Positions 43,477 through 53,359 are shown, counted from the stretch's first letter. The stretch is 64,000 nucleotides of DNA from Seonamhaeicola sp. S2-3 (GCF_001971785.1 NZ_CP019389.1:1375001-1439000), one strand, 5' to 3'. Numbers and translations: made by a program. Notes: a model not told the origin generated them from the sequence alone.

Positions 43477-44199
43477 CTAAAGCTTCCACATCTTTTTTAT
43501 TTTGTTCTTCTGATTCATGATTTTAGTTCCTTTTAAGGTTTCCCATAAAAACAACCCTGAAAGTTTCTCTACTTTTGATGTTTCAACTAAAAAATTTTCT
43601 AATGGTTCATTTGATTTTTTATTAGGAATAATAAAAGACCACATATAAATAGTGCCTGTATTTCTTTCTGTAAGAACAGATTTAAAAAAAGCATGCGAAA
43701 TAGGTAGCGAAACTTTAATGTTTGGATCATCATCTCCTATCATAACAACTTCTTGATCAAAATAAAATAATGGTCCGGAAATTACATAGGTTTCAAATAC
43801 CTTTTTATCACTATCTAAAAACCTTACGGCATCTTCTAGCCTTTTCCATATACCACTATTAAATTCTGGATCTTGCGGACACATGTTAGACAATAAAAAG
43901 GTTTCACTATTTTGAATTGCAGTCTCAATTTGGTTTGCACTAGCAACTAGGTGACCTCTGTTAAAGCCAGAATTTTCATAAACTTCTTTATCTGCTCTAA
44001 ACTTTTCTGGTATTCTATAGTCAGACCGAAAATAATCTTTTCGTTCAACATTAGTGAAGTTGGGGTCTACAATCTCAAGCGCCCATTTAGCTTGCCGAAA
44101 ATAATAGGAATATCCTAAAACATAATGCCTGTTATAAAGAATTTGATCTGCTTCTGGTAAACCATATCGAGTCTCTCTTTTTAAATTTGAATGATCCAT
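43477..44199 (-). CDS. DNA/RNA non-specific endonuclease (NUC1 family), with NRGH instead of DRGH
   Basis: The 240-residue protein is a NUC1/EndoG-type nuclease. The active site reads GFNRGHLVASANQ with His83 as general base; the family's first Asp of DRGH is Asn80 here. SNMCPQDPEFNSGIW carries the metal-binding Asn in the usual place, and HAFFKSVL and FIIPN follow. No signal peptide is seen, which is unusual for secreted members and suggests a cytoplasmic role unless export is unconventional. The TTG frame from 44238 was rejected for ATG 44199. Confidence 0.83.
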   Translation of the reverse strand: MDHSNLKRETRYGLPEADQILYNRHYVLGYSYYFRQAKWALEIVDPNFTNVERKDYFRSDYRIPEKFRADKEVYENSGFNRGHLVASANQIETAIQNSETFLLSNMCPQDPEFNSGIWKRLEDAVRFLDSDKKVFETYVISGPLFYFDQEVVMIGDDDPNIKVSLPISHAFFKSVLTERNTGTIYMWSFIIPNKKSNEPLENFLVETSKVEKLSGLFLWETLKGTKIMNQKNKIKKMWKL

Positions 44200-44303
44200 T
44201 TTAAAGTTATTTATCTTTAAATTATTGTAAGCATTCAAGTTAAAGACTTTAATTTTTATATAAAATAAGTAGCCCCACTTATTTTTTTGAAAAAATTAAA
44301 CAC

Positions 44304-44339
44304 AAAAAAAGCCCAAACTACATTTGTAATTTAGGCTTT
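44304..44339 (-). terminator. Intrinsic terminator after the CAT-anticodon tRNA
   Basis: On the reverse strand AAAGCCTAAA and TTTGGGCTTT pair (one G-U), with inner TAC/GTA pairs, and seven T follow. Confidence 0.85.
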
Positions 44340-44345
44340 AAGAGG

Positions 44346-44419
44346 TGGTCCCACCTGGGCTCGAACCAGGGACTTTCTGATTATGAGTCAGATACTCTAA
44401 CCAACTGAGTTATAGGACC
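44346..44419 (-). tRNA. tRNA with CAT anticodon, probably tRNA-Ile2 (lysidine type)
   Basis: The reverse strand folds as acceptor GGTCCTA/TGGGACC (one G-U), D stem ACTC/GAGT, anticodon stem TCTGA/TCAGA with loop CTCATAA (CAT), T stem CCTGG/CCAGG with TTCGAGC. CAT can be initiator Met, elongator Met or Ile2. Initiator features (unpaired 1-72, three G-C anticodon pairs) are absent. The C4-G69 and C5-G68 pairs resemble E. coli ileX and are known TilS recognition points, favouring Ile2 over elongator Met. CCA is not encoded. Confidence 0.9.
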
Positions 44420-44469
44420 CGAAATTGGAGTGCAATATTACTATTATTTTTATTTCCTAGCAAGAAAAA

Positions 44470-44874
44470 TTAATCCTTTATATTTTGACACAGCTCTATT
44501 AACACCCCATTGGTGCTTTTTGGGTGTAAAAAAGCTACTAGTTTATTATCGGCTCCTTTTTTAGGAGTTTCATTTAAAACAATAAAATCCTCTTCTTTTA
44601 AGCGTTTAATTTCGGCTTCAATATCATCAACATCAAAAGCAATATGATGAATACCTTCTCCTTTTTTTTCAATAAATTTTGCAATTGGACTATTGGGGTT
44701 TGTGGCTTCTAATAATTCTATTTTATTTTCTCCTACCTTAAAAAAAGCTGTTTTTACACCTTCGCTCTCAACAGATTCTATCTTATAATGTAATTCACCA
44801 AATAGTTTGGAAAACAATTTATTAGATGTTTTTAAGCTTTTAACAGCAATTCCTATGTGTTCAATTTTATTCAT
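44470..44874 (-). CDS. mce: Methylmalonyl-CoA epimerase
   Basis: A 134-residue glyoxalase-fold enzyme that interconverts R and S methylmalonyl-CoA in the propionate route. MNKIEHIGIAVKSL starts the fold with the first metal His (His6), ENKIELLE gives a Glu, GEGIHHIAFDVDDI the second His, and NGVLIELCQ the last Glu. All four metal ligands are therefore present. Confidence 0.94.
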   Translation of the reverse strand: MNKIEHIGIAVKSLKTSNKLFSKLFGELHYKIESVESEGVKTAFFKVGENKIELLEATNPNSPIAKFIEKKGEGIHHIAFDVDDIEAEIKRLKEEDFIVLNETPKKGADNKLVAFLHPKSTNGVLIELCQNIKD

Positions 44875-44954
44875 TATTCTTCTTTCATAGAAAGGTACAA
44901 AATTTGTAAATCAAAAAACATGATTATCTATAAAATATCCGTTACTTTTGCATT

Positions 44955-45350
44955 ATGGAAGAGAGTCAAAGACAAAAAAAAATAGCATCGGTTTTACAAC
45001 GTGATTTGGTAGATGTACTACAAAGAGCCGCTACAGATGGAGGTTTAAAAGGTGTACTCATTTCAGTTACTAAAGTATCAGTTACTGTAGATTTGTCTGT
45101 AGCTAAAGTGTATTTAAGCATTTTTCCTAATGATAAAGCCCAAGAACTTATTGAAGGCATTAAAACAAATACACCAGCAATAAGACATGAATTGGCACAA
45201 CGTACCAAAAACCAACTTAGAAGAATGCCTACTCTAGATTTTTTTATTGATGATTCTTTAGAATACATTGATAATATTGAGCGTTCTTTAAAAGGGTTAG
45301 ATAACCCATTAAAAAACCCAGATTTACTTGATAAAAGAAACAAGTCTTAA
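44955..45350 (+). CDS. rbfA: 30S ribosome-binding factor A
   Basis: RbfA helps 16S rRNA 5' end processing and 30S maturation in the cold. The 131 residues have the KH-like pattern: ESQRQKKIASVLQRDLVDVL, VTVDLSVAKVYLSIFP, LRRMPTLDFFIDDSLEY. The LolC/E-like gene starts on the next base. Confidence 0.95.
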   Translation: MEESQRQKKIASVLQRDLVDVLQRAATDGGLKGVLISVTKVSVTVDLSVAKVYLSIFPNDKAQELIEGIKTNTPAIRHELAQRTKNQLRRMPTLDFFIDDSLEYIDNIERSLKGLDNPLKNPDLLDKRNKS

Positions 45351-46565
45351 TTGAATGTATCCTTATATATAGCAAAACGTTACTTACGCTCTAAGAGCTC
45401 TAATAATGCTATAAATTTTATAACCTATATTGCACTTATTGGAGTTATTTTAGGCTCTGCTTCTTTATTTGTAGTACTTTCTGGTTTTGCTGGTTTAAAA
45501 GATTTTACCTTAGAATTTTCTAGCATTGTTGACCCCGATTTAAAAGCCGAAGTAGCATCTGGCAAATCGTTTATACTTACAGATGAAGACATTTCTAAAC
45601 TCAACAACTTAGAAAACATTGCACTTTATTCTAAAATTATTGAAGAGCGTGTATTAATAACTTCTGATGAAAAAAAGACTTTGGCTACCATAAAAGGAGT
45701 TGATGAACATTTTCAAAAAGTGGTTAATATTGAGTCTGAAATAGACTATGGTAGTTGGTTAGATCAAAAATCTAATCAAATAGTTGTTGGTTGGGGTATA
45801 GCAAATAACCTATCTGTTGGTGTTTTAGATTTTACAAAACCAATAGATATTTATGTGCCTAAACCAGGAAAAAAACAAATTACCTCTACAAGTAATGCTT
45901 TTAATACCGTTAGATCTGTTAATGTTGGTGTGTTTTATATTAATGAAAAATTAAACGATAACTACATTTATACCTCAATAGATTTAGCTAAAAAATTGCT
46001 TAATTATAAGCCCAATCAAATCTCTGCTTTAGAGTTTAAACTAAAAGAAGGTGCAGATATAGAAGCAACAAAACAAAACATAAAAAACGTTTTAGGAGAT
46101 AAAGTAGTTGTTAAAAATAGAGCCCAACTAAATGATGCGCTTTACAAAATGTTAAACACAGAATATCTTGCTGTTTACCTCATTTTTACACTGGTTTTAA
46201 TCATTGCATTTTTTAATGTAATAGGCTCACTTATTATGATGATGTTAGACAAAAAGCAAAGTTTAAACACGTTATTTAACATGGGAATTCATTTAAAAGA
46301 TGTTAGAAAAATATTTTTCTATCAAGGCAGTTTAATGAGTATTGTTGGCGGTTTTATTGGTGTAGTTTTGGGCTTAATACTTATAAGCAACCAAATTTAC
46401 GGTCCAGATTTTCTTAAAATTTATATTACGCCTACGCTTCCGTATCCAGTAAAAATAAAAATGATTAACCTCTTTTTGGTGTTTTTAACCATTTCTGTTT
46501 TAGGTATAGTAGCATCAAAAATTGCTTCGGCAAGAATAACCAAATCCCTAATTAAAAATATTTAA
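45351..46565 (+). CDS. LolC/LolE-like ABC permease (FtsX family)
   Basis: The 404-residue inner-membrane protein has one helix near residue 22-48, a large periplasmic MacB-type domain (about 55-265), and three C-terminal helices (about 275-300, 320-350, 370-395), the FtsX/LolE layout. MNVSLYIAKRYLRSK is the usual flavobacterial start, here from a TTG directly after the rbfA stop with no gap. It likely releases lipoproteins to LolA with a LolD ATPase that is not in the window. Confidence 0.9.
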   Translation: MNVSLYIAKRYLRSKSSNNAINFITYIALIGVILGSASLFVVLSGFAGLKDFTLEFSSIVDPDLKAEVASGKSFILTDEDISKLNNLENIALYSKIIEERVLITSDEKKTLATIKGVDEHFQKVVNIESEIDYGSWLDQKSNQIVVGWGIANNLSVGVLDFTKPIDIYVPKPGKKQITSTSNAFNTVRSVNVGVFYINEKLNDNYIYTSIDLAKKLLNYKPNQISALEFKLKEGADIEATKQNIKNVLGDKVVVKNRAQLNDALYKMLNTEYLAVYLIFTLVLIIAFFNVIGSLIMMMLDKKQSLNTLFNMGIHLKDVRKIFFYQGSLMSIVGGFIGVVLGLILISNQIYGPDFLKIYITPTLPYPVKIKMINLFLVFLTISVLGIVASKIASARITKSLIKNI

Positions 46566-46595
46566 TGGTGCACAAGTTGCCACAAAAACGGTTTC

Positions 46596-47723
46596 TTAAT
46601 TAATATGCAGTTTAGCTGCAAGCTTTTTAGAAACAGCGTCTTTATGAACCGTAATACTAATGGCTTTTAAGCGCATATAACTTTCGCTAAAATAAACATA
46701 ACCACCGTTAGCATTTCTATTGGCATCAGTACCCCAACTATTTTTTACCTTATAGTATTTAGTACCGTTTTGATCTTTTAACATACCCGTAATATGCATT
46801 AAATGATCATCGGTAGTGGTGAAATTTTCAAATTCATCCTGTCTGTAAGCTTGCGTTATACTTTTTTCTGGGTAAATGCCCTCCAAAGCTTTTTGGTTAT
46901 TTTCAGTTTGCTGCGGAATAACAGCTACTCCATATTTTGAAGAAAATGTGCGCTCACTAACATCGCAATCTAAACCAACTGTAAAACCATTTTCTAAGGC
47001 ATTATCAATAGTTTGTATAAACTCGTTTAATGGCACATTATAAAAACTACCATTGCTCCAATTATCAGGAATATTTAAAATAAAATTTGTGTAAAACGGC
47101 TTATGTGTAAACGATGTTATGTTAACATAATCTGAAGGATTTAAAGTGGTCATCTCTAAAAAAGACTTTGGTGTATAAGTCTTTCCTTTATATTGAAACG
47201 TTTCTGGGTTACTACCAAGATAAACAGATAATACAGCATCAATAGCATCATCCCATTTTTTGCTTAATTTTTTCCCAGGATTATTGGCGTAAGTTTCTAC
47301 CATACTTCGTAATACCGCAACAAGTTCTGCGTGGTTATGATTGGTTTCATTCTCAAACAAACCACTAAAAACACTGTTTGGTACTAAACCATATGCTGCC
47401 ACAGAGTTTAATACATCATGCGCTAATCCGCCTTCACTAAATTGCGCCTTTCCTTGTCTCATTACAAAATTCTTTGCCTTTTCAGGATAGGTGTTTCTTA
47501 CGGTGTACATTTCAGATAAATTAATTTGCTTTCCGGTTAGCCTAATAATTTCAGATTCTAAAAACGATGTACTAGAAAAACTCCAACAAGTGCCCGTTCT
47601 TCCTTGACTTATTACTGGTGTAGTTTGTAAATCTATTACCGTAGTGAATTGGTACGGTTCTTGGGCTTGAAGCGTAAAAACGGAAACTAAAATTCCCAGC
47701 AACAAAAAAGTCTGTTTTATCAT
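46596..47723 (-). CDS. Secreted C1-family cysteine peptidase (bleomycin hydrolase-like)
   Basis: The 375-residue protein has a signal peptide to TLQAQ (about 21). The papain-like triad is intact: Cys46 in QGRTGTCWSFSS, His310 in LMHITGM, Asn328 in VKNSWG. Sequence blocks are those of peptidase C1B (aminopeptidase C). Cytoplasmic in most bacteria, this form is exported, as often in Bacteroidota. It likely trims peptides in the periplasm or outside the cell. Confidence 0.92.
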   Translation of the reverse strand: MIKQTFLLLGILVSVFTLQAQEPYQFTTVIDLQTTPVISQGRTGTCWSFSSTSFLESEIIRLTGKQINLSEMYTVRNTYPEKAKNFVMRQGKAQFSEGGLAHDVLNSVAAYGLVPNSVFSGLFENETNHNHAELVAVLRSMVETYANNPGKKLSKKWDDAIDAVLSVYLGSNPETFQYKGKTYTPKSFLEMTTLNPSDYVNITSFTHKPFYTNFILNIPDNWSNGSFYNVPLNEFIQTIDNALENGFTVGLDCDVSERTFSSKYGVAVIPQQTENNQKALEGIYPEKSITQAYRQDEFENFTTTDDHLMHITGMLKDQNGTKYYKVKNSWGTDANRNANGGYVYFSESYMRLKAISITVHKDAVSKKLAAKLHIN

Positions 47724-47795
47724 GGTAAATGGTGTTAATGTATAAGAATATTTTAAAGTAACTGCTAAGTTAAAAAATGCTTTTACTTACACTAA

Positions 47796-48074
47796 TTATT
47801 TATGGCGTTCTGTGTGTCCCAAATTTTTATCTGGCGCTATAACATCTCTTACTTTTATTTTTAGCGTTTTAATTTCAGGGAAACCATTCATTTCTTTACG
47901 AGACCAAATTTTTACATCATTGGCATAAATTTCAAAAATACCACCAGTTCCTGGAACTAAAGTTAAGGCATCAATATCCTCACTAAATGTAGTGAGTAAT
48001 TCTTGCGACATCCAAGTGGCTCTTAATAGCCATTTACATTGTGTACAGTAAATAATTTTAATATGATTTTTCAT
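47796..48074 (-). CDS. Rdx family protein (SelT/SelW/SelH-like)
   Basis: The 92-residue thioredoxin-like protein has IIYCTQCKWLLRA near the N-terminus with CxxC (Cys10, Cys13), in place of the CxxU of selenoproteins. TLVPGTGGIFEIYANDVKIW and IKVRDVIAPDKNLGH are typical Rdx segments. A thiol-redox role is likely; the partner is unknown. It is 17 bases upstream of dusB on the other side and shares the strand. Confidence 0.88.
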   Translation of the reverse strand: MKNHIKIIYCTQCKWLLRATWMSQELLTTFSEDIDALTLVPGTGGIFEIYANDVKIWSRKEMNGFPEIKTLKIKVRDVIAPDKNLGHTERHK

Positions 48075-48091
48075 AAATACCTTATGAACAT

Positions 48092-49087
48092 TTACTTTGT
48101 AAACTGGTATCCGGCAAACTTATCTAATACCTCATCAAAGGTTGCAAAAACATCTTTAGCGTCATCGCTAGTTACCATTTTCATACGGTAATCTTTAAAA
48201 TGTGGAATGCCTTTAAAATAATTGGTGTAATGGCGTCGGGTTTCAAAAACACCTAGTTTTTCACCTTTCCAATCTATAGACATTTGTAAATGGCGACGCG
48301 CTGCTTCAACACGTTCTTCTAAAGAAACAGGAGGTAAATGTTCACCCGTTTTAAAATAGTGTTTTACTTGTTTAAAAAACCACGGATTACCAATACTAGC
48401 ACGCCCAATCATAGCGCCATCTAAACCGTAACTATCTCGCATTTCTACTGCCTTTTCTGGCGTGTCAACATCACCATTTCCAAAAACTGGAATGTGCATT
48501 CTTGGGTTGTTTTTAACCTCGGCAATGGGTTTCCAATCGGCACTACCTTTATACATTTGTGCGCGGGTTCGCCCGTGAATTGATATGGCTTTACAACCAA
48601 CATCTTGTAATCTTTCGGCAACCTCAACAATTTTTATAGAGTCGTGATCCCAACCCAATCGGGTTTTAACGGTAATAGGTAAATTGGTGCGCTTTACCAT
48701 TTCTGCGGTAAGCTTTTCCATTAAACAGACATCTTTTAAAATGCCAGCTCCTGCGCCTTTGCTCACTACTTTTTTAACAGGGCATCCAAAATTGATATCG
48801 ATGATGTCTGGGTTAGATTTTTCAACAATATCAATGGTTTGCAGCATACTATCTAGATTTGAACCAAATATTTGAATCCCTACCGGACGCTCTTTTTCAT
48901 AAATATCTAGTTTCATAACGCTTTTAGCTGCGTTACGTATTAAGCCTTCGCTAGACACAAATTCGGTATACACAACATCGGCTCCTTGTTCTTTACACAA
49001 AGCACGAAATGGCGGATCGCTTACGTCTTCCATAGGCGCAAGAAGTAACGGAAAATCAGGAAGTTCTATGTTGTCTATTTTTACCAC
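48092..49087 (-). CDS. dusB: tRNA-dihydrouridine synthase (DusB type)
   Basis: FMN enzyme reducing uridine in tRNA D loops. The 331-residue protein has PLLLAPMEDVSDPPFRALC, NFGCPVKKVVSKGAGAG (catalytic Cys in GCPVKK), ISIHGRTRAQMYKG and IGRASIGNPWFF. A GTG at 49087 gives MVKIDNIELP, the usual start. The longer TTG frame at 49123 is upstream of the predicted transcription start (see the -7 box at 49106-49113). Confidence 0.95.
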   Translation of the reverse strand: MVKIDNIELPDFPLLLAPMEDVSDPPFRALCKEQGADVVYTEFVSSEGLIRNAAKSVMKLDIYEKERPVGIQIFGSNLDSMLQTIDIVEKSNPDIIDINFGCPVKKVVSKGAGAGILKDVCLMEKLTAEMVKRTNLPITVKTRLGWDHDSIKIVEVAERLQDVGCKAISIHGRTRAQMYKGSADWKPIAEVKNNPRMHIPVFGNGDVDTPEKAVEMRDSYGLDGAMIGRASIGNPWFFKQVKHYFKTGEHLPPVSLEERVEAARRHLQMSIDWKGEKLGVFETRRHYTNYFKGIPHFKDYRMKMVTSDDAKDVFATFDEVLDKFAGYQFTK

Positions 49088-49105
49088 CTTATCAATTTTG
49101 GATTG

Positions 49106-49113
49106 CAAAAGTA
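49106..49113 (-). promoter_or_regulatory. -7 box for dusB
   Basis: Reverse-strand TACTTTTG. Transcription would begin near 49099, between the two candidate starts, which decides for the GTG at 49087. Confidence 0.5.
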
Positions 49114-49132
49114 TTGAAAACAAACAATATAT

Positions 49133-50350
49133 CTAAAATTCAATTTCTACTTCTACCTTTTCACCCTTTCTATCAACTACTACTTGTGTTTTATTACCTT
49201 TTTCAAAAGTTGATAGCGCCCTCATGTACGACATTAAATCTGTTACTGTACTATCGCCTAATTTTATTACAACATCACCTTTTTTCAATCCTGCTTTTTG
49301 GGCTGGTTTACCTTCAGAAATACCATCAATACGCATACCCTTTCCATCAAATAAATAATCTGGAATCACCCCTAAAACCACTTTAAATCGTGGCGTGTCA
49401 TCACTTTCATTTTTAGTTTTTCTAAAAGGTAGTTTTCCATTATCATCTAAATCGGTAATAATTTCAAAAATATAATTAGAAATGGTTTGCATGCCCTTGT
49501 AGTTAAGCTTATCATAATCATCGGTTGGTTTATGATAATCTTCATGTTGACCCGTAAAAAAGTGCAACACTGGAATATTGGCATTGTAAAACGACGTATG
49601 ATCGCTAGGACCAATACCAGATTCTTTGGGAATTAGTTTAAAGTTAGCATTGTTACTAGTTACTGTTTGTTTAAATATTGGCGAAGTACCCACACCATAA
49701 ACTGCCAAAGTACTATCGGTTTTAAGTCTGCCTACCATATCCATATTAATCATGTAGTTTACCCTTTTAGTATCAATAGTTGGGTTTTTTACAAAATAGT
49801 TTGACCCCAATAACCCCATTTCTTCACCAGAAAAAGTAATAAACAAATAGTTGTTATTAGTATTGGTTTCTTTTAGTTTTTTAGCCAAATCTAATAAAAC
49901 AGCAACGCCACTAGCATTGTCATCTGCACCGTTATGAATGGCTTTTTCGCCTCGGTGTAAAGACCCTTCGGCTCCATAACCCAAATGATCATAATGTGCA
50001 CCTATTACAACGGTGTTTTCTGCTTTATTATCTAAAAATCCTATAACGTTTAATCCGGTTATAGTACTATCACCTTCCTTAACATTATAGTTCACTTTTT
50101 GGTGCGGATTGGTTTTTGGTTTAAATGTAAAAGGTTGTAAATAGTTTTGAGTGCCTTTTGCTTCAATTCCTAAATTTTTAAACCTATTAGCAATGTAATT
50201 AGCTGCTTTTTTTTCGCCAACAGTACCAGTTTGCCGGCCTTCAAGTTTATCATCAGACAAAAAAATAACATCATCTTTTATAGAAATAGGTTCTAATTTT
50301 TTACAAGCTACCAAAACCAACAAAAAAATTAATAGGCTACTATATTTCAT
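49133..50350 (-). CDS. M28 family metallopeptidase lipoprotein with C-terminal PDZ domain
   Basis: The 405-residue protein has a lipobox LVAC (about 16). The five M28 zinc ligands and the base are complete: GAHYDHLG (His), NGADDNASG (Asp), FSGEEMGLLG (Glu-Glu), MINMDMVGR (Asp), GPSDHTSFY (His). A PDZ domain follows (about 310-405, GISEGKPAQKAGLKKGDVVI). It should be an aminopeptidase at the cell envelope. ATG 50350 was chosen over a start at 50374 which falls in the promoter. Confidence 0.94.
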   Translation of the reverse strand: MKYSSLLIFLLVLVACKKLEPISIKDDVIFLSDDKLEGRQTGTVGEKKAANYIANRFKNLGIEAKGTQNYLQPFTFKPKTNPHQKVNYNVKEGDSTITGLNVIGFLDNKAENTVVIGAHYDHLGYGAEGSLHRGEKAIHNGADDNASGVAVLLDLAKKLKETNTNNNYLFITFSGEEMGLLGSNYFVKNPTIDTKRVNYMINMDMVGRLKTDSTLAVYGVGTSPIFKQTVTSNNANFKLIPKESGIGPSDHTSFYNANIPVLHFFTGQHEDYHKPTDDYDKLNYKGMQTISNYIFEIITDLDDNGKLPFRKTKNESDDTPRFKVVLGVIPDYLFDGKGMRIDGISEGKPAQKAGLKKGDVVIKLGDSTVTDLMSYMRALSTFEKGNKTQVVVDRKGEKVEVEIEF

Positions 50351-50371
50351 TTTTTTAAATTTACGTTTATA

Positions 50372-50379
50372 CAAATTTA
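50372..50379 (-). promoter_or_regulatory. -7 box for the M28 peptidase gene
   Basis: Reverse-strand TAAATTTG. It lies in the 38-base gap to the divergent TolB-like gene and 22 bases before ATG 50350. Confidence 0.45.
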
Positions 50380-50388
50380 GTCATTACA

Positions 50389-51492
50389 ATGCATAAGATA
50401 TACGTTATTATTCTGGTTTTAATTATAGTAAGCTGTAAAAATCAAACAAAAAACCCATTAAAATTAGAAAAGGAAGTTAAAACCGAAACAGAAAACAATC
50501 CATTAATTTTTCCAGGAGAAAAACACTTTAAATCTATTAGACAAATAACACATGGTGGTGATAATGCCGAAGCTTATTGGAGTTTTGATGATACTAAATT
50601 AGTGTTTCAGTCTAATTTTAGTAAGTGGAATGTGAGTTGCGACCAAATGTTTTTAATGAATTTTAACGATACGTTTGATTCTGTAGCTCCACCCATGGTT
50701 AGCACTGGAAAAGGCAGAACTACCTGCTCTTATTTTTTACCAGATAACAAGCATATCATTTATGCATCTACCCATTTGGCAGATGAAAACTGCCCCGATA
50801 CCCCATTAAGAAAAAACGGAAAATACATTTGGCCCGTTTATGACTCTTATGACATTTTTGTAGCAGACTTAGAAGGGAATATTGTAAAGCAATTAACCCA
50901 TGAACCTGGTTACGATGCAGAACCAACCGTATCTCCAAAGGGTGATAAAATTGTTTTTACCTCAACCCGCAGTGGCGATTTAGAATTGTACACTATGAAT
51001 TTAGATGGGACCAATGTAAAACAAATTACTAATGAATTAGGTTACGATGGTGGCGCATTTTTTTCTCCAGATGGTAGCAAAATAATTTTCCGTTCATCAA
51101 GACCTAAAACAGAACAAGAAATTAAAGAATATAAAGAACTTTTAGCCGAAGGCCTAGTAGAACCTACCGAAATGGAATTATACATTTGTAATGCCGATGG
51201 TAGTGATTTACGCCAACTAACCCATTTAGGAAATGCTAATTGGAGTCCATTTTTTCATCCCTCAGGAAAAAAAATTCTGTTTTCTTCAAATTTTGAATCA
51301 GAACGCGGATTTCCATTCAATTTATATTTAATTGATATTGATGGCAAAAACCTAGAACGCGTAACCCATAGTAAAACCTTTGATGCCTTTCCTGTATTTT
51401 CTAATAACGGTAAATATTTAGCATTTTCTTCTAACAGAAATAATGGTGGCGGAAGAGATACTAATCTATTTATTGCAGAATGGCAAGATTGA
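50389..51492 (+). CDS. TolB-like beta-propeller lipoprotein (PD40 repeats)
   Basis: The 367-residue protein has a lipobox IVSC (Cys16) and then WD40-like PD40 repeats: DAEPTVSPKGDKIVFTSTRS, DGGAFFSPDGSKIIFRSSR, ANWSPFFHPSGKKILFSSN and DAFPVFSNNGKYLAFSSNR. This resembles the TolB propeller or the propeller of S9 peptidases, with no hydrolase domain. It probably binds peptides or proteins in the envelope. It is divergent from the M28 peptidase. Confidence 0.88.
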   Translation: MHKIYVIILVLIIVSCKNQTKNPLKLEKEVKTETENNPLIFPGEKHFKSIRQITHGGDNAEAYWSFDDTKLVFQSNFSKWNVSCDQMFLMNFNDTFDSVAPPMVSTGKGRTTCSYFLPDNKHIIYASTHLADENCPDTPLRKNGKYIWPVYDSYDIFVADLEGNIVKQLTHEPGYDAEPTVSPKGDKIVFTSTRSGDLELYTMNLDGTNVKQITNELGYDGGAFFSPDGSKIIFRSSRPKTEQEIKEYKELLAEGLVEPTEMELYICNADGSDLRQLTHLGNANWSPFFHPSGKKILFSSNFESERGFPFNLYLIDIDGKNLERVTHSKTFDAFPVFSNNGKYLAFSSNRNNGGGRDTNLFIAEWQD

Positions 51493-51528
51493 TTGCTTTT
51501 TAGTAATAGAAAAACTCAATATTTAAAC

Positions 51529-51536
51529 TATCTTTG
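51529..51536 (+). promoter_or_regulatory. -7 box for lepA
   Basis: TATCTTTG followed by CGCC, with the lepA ATG 26 bases on. No clear -33 TTG at the expected distance. Confidence 0.5.
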
Positions 51537-51562
51537 CGCCTCTATTGTAGTAAGAAACAGGT

Positions 51563-53359
51563 ATGAAGAACATTAGAAACTTTTGTATTATAGCACACAT
51601 AGACCATGGTAAAAGTACCTTGGCAGACCGTTTATTAGATTATACGGGTTCTGTAACCGCTCGTGAAAAACAAGACCAGCTTCTTGATGACATGGATTTA
51701 GAGCGAGAACGCGGTATTACCATTAAGAGTCATGCTATACAAATGGATTATGAATATGAAGGAGAAAAATATGTTCTTAATTTAATTGACACCCCAGGTC
51801 ATGTAGATTTTAGTTATGAAGTTTCTAGAAGTATTGCTGCCTGCGAAGGTGCACTTTTAATAGTTGATGCTGCACAAAGCATACAAGCGCAAACCATTTC
51901 TAACTTATATCTGGCTTTAGAAAATGATTTAGAAATTATTCCTGTTCTTAATAAAGTAGATTTACCAAGTGCTAGCCCCGAAGAAGTAACCGATGATATT
52001 GTGGACCTTTTAGGTTGCGACCCAGATGAGGTTATCCACGCTAGTGGTAAAACCGGTTTTGGTGTAGACAATATTTTAAAAGCCATTATAGAACGTATTC
52101 CAGCACCTAAAGGAAACCCTAATGAGCCTTTACAAGCCTTAATTTTCGATTCGGTTTACAACCCGTTTCGTGGTGTAGAAACTTACTTTAGAGTTATAAA
52201 TGGTTCTATTAAAAAAAATCAGCAAATAAAATTTATTGCAACAGGTAAAACCTATGGTGCCGATGAGGTTGGTACACTAAAATTAAAACAAATACCCAAA
52301 CAAGAAATTAATGCTGGTGATGTAGGTTACGTTATTACAGGTATAAAAGAAGCTAAAGAAGTAAAAGTTGGTGATACCATTACAGATGCCGTAAACCCAA
52401 CCCAAAATGCTATTGCCGGTTTTGAAGATGTAAAACCTATGGTTTTTGCAGGTATTTACCCCGTTGATACTGAAGATTTTGAAGAGCTTAGAGCCTCTAT
52501 GGAAAAACTACAACTTAATGATGCTTCTTTGGTATTTCAACCAGAAAGTTCTGCGGCTTTAGGTTTTGGTTTCCGTTGCGGATTTTTAGGTATGCTTCAT
52601 ATGGAAATTATTCAGGAGCGGTTAGAACGTGAGTTTGATATGACTGTTATTACAACCGTACCAAACGTAAGCTACCACGCCTTTACCAATAAAAACCCTG
52701 ATGAGATTATTATTGTAAACAACCCGTCTGATTTACCAGACCCTTCAACCTTAAACCGTGTTGAAGAACCTTATATTAAAGCAACCATTATTACCAAAGC
52801 CGATTTTGTTGGTAATGTTATGAGTTTGTGTATTGAAAAACGCGGACAAATAACTAACCAAACCTATTTAACTACAGAGCGTGTAGAACTTAATTTTGAT
52901 ATGCCACTGGCTGAAATAGTTTTTGATTTTTACGATAGATTAAAAACCGTATCAAAAGGGTACGCCTCTTTTGATTACCACCCAATTGGCATGAAACAAT
53001 CTAAATTAGTACGATTAGATGTTTTATTAAACTCACAATCTGTTGATGCGCTTTCAGCATTAATACACGCCGATAATGCCCACACCATTGGTAAAAAAAT
53101 GTGTGAAAAATTAAAAGAATTAATTCCGCGACAACAATTCGATATTCCAATTCAAGCCGCTATTGGCGCCAAAATTATTGCAAGAGAAACCGTAAAAGCG
53201 CTTCGTAAAGATGTTACGGCAAAATGTTATGGTGGTGATATTTCGCGTAAGCGTAAACTTCTAGAAAAACAGAAAAAAGGTAAAAAACGTATGCGTCAAG
53301 TTGGTAATGTAGAAATTCCGCAACAAGCTTTTATGGCGGTACTTAAACTTAATGATTAA
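51563..53359 (+). CDS. lepA: Elongation factor 4 (LepA)
   Basis: Ribosome-associated GTPase of 598 residues. The G1 motif [14 protein letters not shown]2 [12 protein letters not shown]3 DTPGHVDF, G4 NKVDLPSA are in order. The LepA-specific C-terminal domain is complete ([40 protein letters not shown]). It is a single-gene unit. Confidence 0.98.
   Translation: MKNIRNFCIIAHIDHGKSTLADRLLDYTGSVTAREKQDQLLDDMDLERERGITIKSHAIQMDYEYEGEKYVLNLIDTPGHVDFSYEVSRSIAACEGALLIVDAAQSIQAQTISNLYLALENDLEIIPVLNKVDLPSASPEEVTDDIVDLLGCDPDEVIHASGKTGFGVDNILKAIIERIPAPKGNPNEPLQALIFDSVYNPFRGVETYFRVINGSIKKNQQIKFIATGKTYGADEVGTLKLKQIPKQEINAGDVGYVITGIKEAKEVKVGDTITDAVNPTQNAIAGFEDVKPMVFAGIYPVDTEDFEELRASMEKLQLNDASLVFQPESSAALGFGFRCGFLGMLHMEIIQERLEREFDMTVITTVPNVSYHAFTNKNPDEIIIVNNPSDLPDPSTLNRVEEPYIKATIITKADFVGNVMSLCIEKRGQITNQTYLTTERVELNFDMPLAEIVFDFYDRLKTVSKGYASFDYHPIGMKQSKLVRLDVLLNSQSVDALSALIHADNAHTIGKKMCEKLKELIPRQQFDIPIQAAIGAKIIARETVKALRKDVTAKCYGGDISRKRKLLEKQKKGKKRMRQVGNVEIPQQAFMAVLKLND

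Noticed and set aside
44200-44238. Longer start for the NUC1 nuclease
   Set aside because: It needs a TTG and adds no signal peptide or family block; ATG 44199 is preferred.
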